31,066 nucleotides of DNA from JANQTF01 sp036835375. GTDB lineage: Bacteria > Bacteroidota > Bacteroidia > J057. The notes beneath the pieces were generated by a model, which saw nothing but the letters and a program-made list of their open reading frames with translations, was not told the DNA's origin and made no database searches. The first letter of the stretch is position 1. Each line of letters starts with the position of its first letter. Location of the stretch: NCBI GenBank assembly GCA_036835375.1, contig DAITMB010000056.1:1-31066 (forward strand). The letters are read 5' to 3'. The position numbers and the translations under genes are program-made. Below are positions 25,752 to 31,066 of the stretch, in pieces.

Positions 25752-27161
25752 TTATTCTTTTTGAACCTCTTCAAGGAGATGGATCAGTGCCAGTGTGATG
25801 CGCGAACGCTCCTGCCTTGCTTCATCTCCGTCGATGATGTTGTGATGAATGTCAGATTTCCAATGTTGGATACGAGCTTGAATGGCAAGAATGCTACTCC
25901 GCTCAGGGTATTGCCGTAAACTCGCAAACTCCAGCAATTCGCTTGCTGCTCGATCAAAGTCGCCTGCCCGAATGAGCGATTCGATTTGCGTGGCGTCGGC
26001 CAAACCATCGCCTTCGGCTACATGGGGCACTTCTCGTAGGCGTGCAAGGGCGCGGCTGCGTGAACGTCGTGAAAGGAAAAAGGCAAGCACCCCGAGCACC
26101 AGAACCAGCACAATACCTCCCAAGGCGAGGTGTAAGGGCTTGAGTTGACCTTTCCTCACCTTGGGCTTGGTGAGGATCTGAATCGGCTGGGAGTAGGTGT
26201 CGATGCTCCGATACTCCTTTTTATTCGGTAAACGATCGTCATATAAGATGATTGAGACTTTTACACCAAGGGTGTGTCTGCCGGGTTGGACGGGGCGAAC
26301 TGCCCACTCCCACACGATGGCGCTGCTGGGATCCACTGGCGAGAAAGATTGAATGAGTTCTCCTTCCCAGATTTTGATTTGAAAATTTTGATCTTCGTCG
26401 TTGAAAGAATTTAGGTCAACCAGTTCTGCTTTCATGTGGCGCCCGATGCCGATTTCTTCGGAATTGAGTTCACCTACGTCTCGCTTTGCGAGCTGCTCCG
26501 CCACAGCAGGATCTACCGCCACGACCAAACGCACAAACTCTGGCTCTCCCTCCCGCATGGTATCCGGAATTTCGTAGGAAATCTGCCCGTGGAAATAGTT
26601 CATCGGCCCTTGCCGTCCGGGGTTCATGGGGGCTGGGAGTCCATTTCCTTTATTATCCTCGTAATGCAACTGGCCACCTCTGTCTATATCAGTAGGGTTG
26701 GGGCGAGCAGCTATGGCGTCCTGCATCATTTCGCCGGAGTTCACCTTAACAGATCGCTTGATGGTTCTGACGCCGGTAATGGAAGAAATATCCTGTCCTG
26801 TCGATCCTGTGCTGGGTACCCTGGGGCTCAGACTGTTGCCAGCTGGGCCAGCGGTGGGATTGGTAGATGGTTGTTCAGCCAAGCGGTGAGCGATTTTCAA
26901 GAGCAACTTCGTTTTTTCCTCCTCTGTGCCCGAAAAAGTATTGAACAGCCGCTGTGACTGTGAGTTGTATTTCGCCTGAAGTTCAGGATCGCGCTGGATG
27001 ATTGCCAGATCTTTTTCCAGTTGTTGCTTGTCACTCAGGTTCAGGTTCTCAATGCTTATTCTGCTACTTCCTACCTCCAGCAAGTGATCTTGTGCATAGG
27101 CCGAAGTCGTGGCCATCCACAAGAGCAAACTCATCACAAAACACTTCATCGCAACATTCAT
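25752..27161 (-). CDS. Transmembrane protein with cytoplasmic effector-associated domain 11-like region
   Basis: This encodes 469 residues: signal peptide to about 23 (SAYAQ), an ectodomain at 24-342, one membrane span at about 343-363 (LHLALGGIVLVLVLGVLAFF), a basic stop-transfer stretch (SRRSRSRALARLR) and a cytoplasmic tail. Residues of about 388-466 match the EAD11 pattern: ESLIRAGDFDRAASELLEFA, then ILAIQARIQHWKSD, then a NIIDGDEARQERSRI segment and TLALIHLLEEV. EAD domains are death-domain-like adaptors in bacterial conflict systems. The ectodomain has a beta-sandwich-like stretch (VWEWAVRPVQPGRHTLGVKV) of a type seen near such effectors. It may pass an envelope signal to an EAD11 effector elsewhere. 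No effector lies beside it. Confidence 0.75.
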   Translation of the reverse strand: MNVAMKCFVMSLLLWMATTSAYAQDHLLEVGSSRISIENLNLSDKQQLEKDLAIIQRDPELQAKYNSQSQRLFNTFSGTEEEKTKLLLKIAHRLAEQPSTNPTAGPAGNSLSPRVPSTGSTGQDISSITGVRTIKRSVKVNSGEMMQDAIAARPNPTDIDRGGQLHYEDNKGNGLPAPMNPGRQGPMNYFHGQISYEIPDTMREGEPEFVRLVVAVDPAVAEQLAKRDVGELNSEEIGIGRHMKAELVDLNSFNDEDQNFQIKIWEGELIQSFSPVDPSSAIVWEWAVRPVQPGRHTLGVKVSIILYDDRLPNKKEYRSIDTYSQPIQILTKPKVRKGQLKPLHLALGGIVLVLVLGVLAFFLSRRSRSRALARLREVPHVAEGDGLADATQIESLIRAGDFDRAASELLEFASLRQYPERSSILAIQARIQHWKSDIHHNIIDGDEARQERSRITLALIHLLEEVQKE

Positions 27162-28200
27162 ATCCCAAGGTAAGTCAGATCCATTTTCCGCAAAATATTC
27201 AAGATTCCCGACTTTTTCACTAAGCTGTGAGAGGCGAGGTTGATTTTATTGGGATTCTCTTATCTCGGCGACGACACTGGTTGTCCCGTGCAAGATCTCT
27301 TCCAATTTTGGGCAAAAGGTGGTAAATTCATGTCTCATAACTTCATTCACAGCTTTTTTGATCTCCTTTTCAACGATAAAAGGAAAATATTGCCATTTGA
27401 TCGATGAACTGACCATGACAAATTGCACCTACAAGGCTGGGAAGTAGCAGTTCGGAAGCTAGTAGAATCTGTGTTTGCCGAATGGAATCCGTCAGCCGGT
27501 GTAGATTTCATTCCTTCGACCTTCTTACTCACGACAGCGCGGAGAATGCCAGCCAATACTGTTGGCATCAAGGAGAACTATTTTCTCCAAATCGAACCAT
27601 TGTCCTTCTTCCCAGATTTCAACGGCAGCCCCCAATCGTATTTGATCGCTGTGGGCAGATCATTCCTGTTAGTGGCCATACCCCGTCGCCAATGGCTGAG
27701 AGACTCCTAGTTCACCTTTTCTACAGATGGGGCACACTTTTCGAAATCATTATCAGACAGTCGAGCGCACCGGCAGGGTGCTAAATGAGGTGCTCCGAAT
27801 ACCTACAAGAGATCTGTTCCGACCATGTTGCTCCTTGAGCCAGGCAAAGCCGATGGCCGATACAAAGCGCTGAAATACACAGCGTGGCTACGTAAAATGG
27901 AAGGGGTTTGATTTCCGCTCACGCTGGAACTTCCAATCAGAAAACCACCCAGTAAAACGATATTTCATTTTTTTGGTATTATCATTTTGTTAAATCGATC
28001 GTTTTTCTTGGATCCGTTTTTTTTTTTTCATAATTGATGGTTAAATAAGCCATCCTAAGTAGGTGAATCGAGCCCGGATGCCGAAAAGGCACATGAGTAG
28101 GCGACTTTGCTAAATTTTTGGTGGTGGCCCCAAGCACTTGCTGGCCCGCCTTTGAAGGCTGACTGTCAATCCTTTTTCTTTATATTTTAACTTGTTAATA
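27162..28200. other. Long intergenic region holding a gene relic
   Basis: This 1039-base stretch has no intact gene. It contains the decayed copy listed at 27272-27655. The rest includes a run of 12 T at 28017-28028 followed by a weak GATGG/CCATC inverted repeat, and the upstream region of the Cys-rich protein gene with the AT-rich segment TATATTTTAACTTG just before its start. Confidence 0.6.
27272..27655 (+). pseudogene. Decayed, internally deleted copy of the downstream membrane protein/lipoprotein locus
   Basis: Bases of about 27272-27432 resemble 28766-28894, covering the upstream region and ATG of the membrane-protein gene (shared GCAAAAGGT, CATATTGCC-like and GACCATG blocks). From CTAC at 27429-27432 the match jumps to 29577 and continues through the lipoprotein coding sequence to about 29810. 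The translated frame reads LQGWEVAVRKLVESVFAEW against LQGWEVADRKLVESVFAGW in the intact gene. The jump corresponds to loss of 686 bp, with CTAC at both ends in the intact locus (28891-28894 and 29577-29580). From the ATG at 27415 translation stops after ten codons. The relic is about three-quarters identical by eye. Confidence 0.88.
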
Positions 28201-28659
28201 ATGGAATTAAACAATACGATCTTCCCGAAACTGATGCTCCTCACGTTGCTGATCGGCATCATCTCCATGCGAACGGTCGCGCAAGACTTGGCGCAAATTC
28301 AAGACAATGGTACCGCTGTGCTGTTGATCGACAGCGAAAAGCTGGTAGGTCACCTGAATCGGTTTGTGTCACAAGTGGCTTCCATCGAAGCCGATTTCAC
28401 CGCCGTCGAAATCATACGCATCGAGGATGGCCATGTCTTGGTCGCTACCGGAGAGACTTATCAGACTGCTTTGGCGCTGGAAAATTCAGCGTCGGGGCCG
28501 GGCGTCTTGAGAGCTACAGGCCTCAGCTGCACCACTGGCTGCGGAGCCGAACCTGGCGTATGCATGCCCGAAAAAAGTACGATGACGTGTGTGCCGACTT
28601 GTCAAACAGGGACTTGTTCGAGGACGGTTTCGGTGGACACCGATGTCTTGACGTATTAA
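28201..28659 (+). CDS. Small Cys-rich secreted protein, unknown function
   Basis: This encodes 152 residues from the ATG at 28201. Residues of about 1-30 form a signal peptide (MELNNTIFPKLMLLTLLIGI, cleavage near VAQ). The central part is acidic and plain. The C-terminal 45 residues contain seven Cys in the pattern CTTGCG, VCMPEKSTMTC, VPTCQTGTC, suggesting disulphides or metal binding. I recognise no family. It is a single-gene unit ended by a strong terminator and lies just upstream of the membrane protein/lipoprotein/LytTR operon. Confidence 0.78.
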   Translation: MELNNTIFPKLMLLTLLIGIISMRTVAQDLAQIQDNGTAVLLIDSEKLVGHLNRFVSQVASIEADFTAVEIIRIEDGHVLVATGETYQTALALENSASGPGVLRATGLSCTTGCGAEPGVCMPEKSTMTCVPTCQTGTCSRTVSVDTDVLTY

Positions 28660-28697
28660 ACTACAGTCGTCTAGCTCGAAAGACCGACGACAAAAAG

Positions 28698-28738
28698 ACA
28701 GGCCACGAGGCGGAATGCCTGTGGCCTGTTTCGTTTTC
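28698..28738 (+). terminator. Strong terminator after the Cys-rich protein gene
   Basis: ACAGGCCAC (28698-28706) pairs with GTGGCCTGT (28721-28729), and an inner AGGC/GCCT stem extends it to 13 bp with one bulged G and a five-base loop. TTCGTTTT follows. A run of A before the stem means it might also act on the minus strand. Confidence 0.9.
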
Positions 28739-28875
28739 CTAGCCACAAAATGACAGCCCTTTTTTCCGAGACAAGACTTCTTTCGATTCTGCGCAAAAGG
28801 TCGTAATTTCATCTCGCATAGGCGTTTTTTATCTGAGAGAAAGGCACATATTGCCTTCGGATCGAGCAGAAGACC

Positions 28876-29385
28876 ATGCCAGAACTTACCCTACGTCCGC
28901 GATTTCATTATCATTTGCACGAGGAGCCGACTTTCGTGTTGGCGCATCTGGAGCAAAGCTTAGGCGAAGCTGGCGACAAGGTGAGCGGACAAGTGGTCCA
29001 GCATCACGTGATGATCAAGGTGGCCGCTAAAGATCGGCATTATTGGTCCCCCCAGCTTGATTTAGAAATTGAGCCGCACGAAAAAATTCCCGACGGAAGC
29101 CTGATTCGAGGCATCATCGGGCCTTCTCCGAGTGTGTGGACGCTGTTTGTATTTCTGTATTCGGCCTTGGGATTTTTTGCGCTTGTGGGAATGATTGTCT
29201 CCCTGTCGCAGTGGACCCTTCACAAACCTGTGCTGGGGTTGTGGCTATTGTTGGGCGCTGGATTGGCGATGGGGGGTGTGTATGCAGCTGGCCAAGCCGG
29301 GAAACGGCTTGCGGTAGGGCAGACGCTTCAACTCAGACTCTTTTTGGATCATTGCCTAGAATCATTCACCCCAATTCGCTCTTGA
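28876..29385 (+). CDS. Membrane protein of unknown function, first gene of a three-gene operon
   Basis: This encodes 169 residues. A soluble N-terminal part (residues 1-85, with VVQHHVMIKVAAKDRHYWSP and SLIRGIIGPSPSVWTLF) precedes two membrane spans at about 88-110 and 118-140. Similar HYWSP and IRG-GPSPSVWT patterns occur in uncharacterised Bacteroidota proteins. There is no signal peptide, so the N-terminus is probably cytoplasmic. The stop overlaps the next start (TGATG), so translation is coupled to the lipoprotein. A truncated copy of its upstream region and start lies at 27272-27432. Confidence 0.8.
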   Translation: MPELTLRPRFHYHLHEEPTFVLAHLEQSLGEAGDKVSGQVVQHHVMIKVAAKDRHYWSPQLDLEIEPHEKIPDGSLIRGIIGPSPSVWTLFVFLYSALGFFALVGMIVSLSQWTLHKPVLGLWLLLGAGLAMGGVYAAGQAGKRLAVGQTLQLRLFLDHCLESFTPIRS

Positions 29386-30059
29386 TGAAACAATGGATGC
29401 AAGGACTTACACGCTGCAATTGGGGGTTTTTTCTCCTGATGTGCCTTTTGGCTTGTCAGAAGCCTGCCGCTACCGACAGTCACGCCCGCTTGGGAACGCC
29501 TGCGGCTGTCCTCGGGCCAGGTGAGATTGTCGGGGATCGCTATCTCAACTCCTTTTTGGAGATAGAGCTCCCCTTGCTACAGGGTTGGGAAGTCGCAGAT
29601 CGGAAGCTGGTAGAATCCGTATTTGCTGGGTGGGAACCGTCGAAAGGGGTAGATTCCATTCCATCGACCTTCCTGCTCACGACTGGGCGTAACTTGCCAG
29701 CCAGCGCCGTTGGTATCAAGACGAATTATTTTTTACAAATCGAACCCGTGTCCTTTTACCCAAATTTCAACGGCAACCCCGAGTCGTATTTGCTCGCAAT
29801 GGGGCAGCAGTTGGTGGATGGGGCTGGTCAGCGGCTCCTGTCCCCAGCCCGGCCCGATACCCTAGGGGGCCGTATCGTTTATCGCATGGATGTGGCTTTT
29901 CAATTTGGAGAATTTCCCGGTCGCCAAACCTACTTTACCTGGGCAACATCGGGCCTATTCGTCAATCTCGTATTTACCTACGCTGACGAAAAAGACTGGT
30001 CGCTCCTCCGCTCACAAGTCATCGAAGGGATCAAACTCGCCAAGCAACCTACTCCATGA
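29385..30059 (+). CDS. Lipoprotein of unknown function, second gene of the operon
   Basis: This encodes 224 residues. The open frame extends upstream inside the previous gene, but the ATG at 29385 gives a clear lipoprotein signal with lipobox LLAC and Cys24. The mature part shows LLQGWEVADRKLVESVFAG, STFLLTTGRNLPASAVGIK and FQFGEFPGRQTYFTWATSG, and looks like a compact beta-rich domain of no family I recognise. Translation is coupled to the genes on both sides (TGATG and ATGA overlaps). The relic at 27429-27655 is a decayed copy of its middle third, showing that this locus was once duplicated. Confidence 0.82.
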   Translation: MKQWMQGLTRCNWGFFLLMCLLACQKPAATDSHARLGTPAAVLGPGEIVGDRYLNSFLEIELPLLQGWEVADRKLVESVFAGWEPSKGVDSIPSTFLLTTGRNLPASAVGIKTNYFLQIEPVSFYPNFNGNPESYLLAMGQQLVDGAGQRLLSPARPDTLGGRIVYRMDVAFQFGEFPGRQTYFTWATSGLFVNLVFTYADEKDWSLLRSQVIEGIKLAKQPTP

Positions 30060-30811
30060 ATCAAATGATATCCGCTGTCCTGATCGACGATATGGCAGAT
30101 GCACGTGTGACCCTTCGCGAAGAATTGGGTGCCTGGTGTCCCGAAGTGGAGATTGTGGGCGAGGCAGAGGGGGTGGTGAGTGGGGCCAAATTAATCCGGG
30201 AAATGAAGCCCCGGATGGTATTTTTGGACATTCAAATGGCCGATGGAAGCGGATTTGATTTGCTCGAAATTCTCGGGGAGGCCACCCAGCAGTTTGCGGT
30301 GATTTTCATCACTGGCTCGGACGAATTTGCGATTCGCGCCTTTCGCTATGCAGCCATCGACTATCTTCTCAAGCCCATTGATCCCGACCAGCTGAAAGAA
30401 GCAGTGAACAAGGCCATGCATTCCCCTCGGACCCAAGCCAATCAAGTGGACACCCTGCTACGCCAGGTGAAGCATGGGGAGCTTCCTACCCGGCTGGCGT
30501 TGCACACGATGGACAAGGTGTTCGTGGTGCCGATCGCCGACATAGTGCGTTGTGAGTCCAGCGCCAATTACACCATCTTCTACCTTCGCGATGGCCGCCA
30601 GTTGTTGGTGACACGTACCCTCAAAGAATTTGACCTGCTGCTCGCCGACATGAAGTTCCTTCGAGTGCATCAGTCTCATTTGGTCAATGCGCTGTTTATC
30701 CGCGAGTTTCACAAGGGCGACGGCGGATATCTGCTGCTCAACGATGGTACCCAGGTGCCTGTGTCGAGCCGCAAGCGAGCCACCTTGTTGCAGCAGTTGA
30801 GCGAATTGTGA
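30056..30811 (+). CDS. LytTR-family response regulator
   Basis: This encodes 251 residues. The receiver has the acidic pair in AVLIDDM, phospho-acceptor Asp58 in MVFLDIQMADGSG, the FITGSDEFAIRAF segment and Lys in YLLKPIDP. A LytTR DNA-binding domain occupies about 150-250 (VFVVPIADIVRCESSANYTI, FLRVHQSHLVNALFI, GTQVPVSSRKR). The start overlaps the lipoprotein stop (ATGA). No LytS-type kinase lies in the window, so the partner is unknown, though the upstream membrane protein and lipoprotein could take part in its control. A start at the fourth codon is also possible. Confidence 0.92.
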   Translation: MNQMISAVLIDDMADARVTLREELGAWCPEVEIVGEAEGVVSGAKLIREMKPRMVFLDIQMADGSGFDLLEILGEATQQFAVIFITGSDEFAIRAFRYAAIDYLLKPIDPDQLKEAVNKAMHSPRTQANQVDTLLRQVKHGELPTRLALHTMDKVFVVPIADIVRCESSANYTIFYLRDGRQLLVTRTLKEFDLLLADMKFLRVHQSHLVNALFIREFHKGDGGYLLLNDGTQVPVSSRKRATLLQQLSEL

Positions 30812-30944
30812 AAAGACTCTCAATGTGACACGTCATGCTCGGCTGGAAGCCAATGGCAGATGGTCATTCGCCTCAACTGCTCAGCCTTGGCGTGAAGGAG
30901 AGAGTGGCGTTTGGCATAGTATATCACCTCGAGTGGATGATGAA

Positions 30945-31066
30945 TTAATGGGAGAGAACTTTCCTGGCGCTTAACAGCTTGCCATGCTCATCGCGGAGTT
31001 GAAGCAGGTATATGCCCGATGCCCACCTGCCGTAGGGCATCTGGACCTCGCCACTGCGAGCAGGGA
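30945..31066 (-). CDS. C-terminus of a T9SS-exported protein (partial, runs off the window)
   Basis: The minus strand is open from the window edge to TAA at 30945-30947. The last 39 residues include VQMPYGRWASGIYLLQLRD followed by EHGKLLSARKVLSH. This is the type A T9SS C-terminal sorting domain pattern (SGIYLLQL...GK...KVLxH). The rest of the protein lies beyond 31066, so its function is unknown. It fits with porX in this window. It converges on the LytTR gene. Confidence 0.85.
   Translation of the reverse strand, partial: PARSGEVQMPYGRWASGIYLLQLRDEHGKLLSARKVLSH

Noticed and set aside
27246..27571. Minus-strand frames over the relic
   Set aside because: They overlap a region whose similarity to the downstream locus is on the plus strand; no protein features.
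1..31066. CRISPR array, prophage or insertion sequence
   Set aside because: No regularly spaced repeats with unique spacers, no transposase, integrase or phage genes were seen.

Overview
The window reads as chromosomal DNA of a member of the Bacteroidota, most likely from the Saprospirales/Cytophagales side of the phylum. This is an inference from gene content: a PorX response regulator with a PglZ domain, the tail of a protein ending in a type IX secretion (T9SS) sorting domain, a tsaE-alanine dehydrogenase pair behind porX, DUF2911 and DUF1080 (sugar-hydrolase-like) proteins, a LytTR regulator and weak Shine-Dalgarno sequences. Base composition looks close to 50% GC. No phage, insertion sequence or CRISPR array was seen.

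Layout. 1-1476: a heptameric GGGAGTT tandem repeat, then a small secreted protein and a DUF2911 protein on the minus strand. 1996-6227: two tandem TPR-sensor histidine kinases of the same architecture; the first lacks the phospho-accepting histidine, the second has it. A second tract of the heptameric repeat follows at 6230-6303. 6395-8669: a DUF1080 lipoprotein and an HD-domain phosphohydrolase, both minus. 9087-12543: porX, tsaE and an alanine dehydrogenase-like gene. 12777-16078: a secreted coiled-coil protein, a HAD phosphatase overlapping a NagX/HGSNAT-like membrane acyltransferase, and a small conserved protein. 16514-20695: a small sugar-acid/xylan group made of an SDR oxidoreductase, a mannonate dehydratase (uxuA) broken by a one-base frameshift, and a secreted GH3 glycosidase. 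20980-24365: a serine beta-lactamase-like hydrolase, tRNA-Ser(CGA) and an HtrA/Deg protease, all minus. 25105-27161: a secreted protein of unknown function converging on a membrane protein with a cytoplasmic domain resembling effector-associated domain 11 (EAD11). 27272-30811: a decayed partial copy of the locus downstream, a Cys-rich secreted protein, and a tight three-gene operon (membrane protein, lipoprotein, LytTR regulator). The window ends inside a minus-strand gene with a T9SS sorting signal.

How genes work together. PorX and the T9SS-tailed protein both point to type IX secretion. The SDR, UxuA and GH3 enzymes fit use of glucuronate-decorated xylan. The most unusual items are the kinase pair with one pseudo-histidine kinase, the transmembrane EAD11-like protein (a possible membrane input to a bacterial conflict or cell-death type pathway), the uncharacterised operon with its deleted paralogous relic, and the paired heptameric repeat tracts. 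All calls come from reading the sequence; no database search was run.
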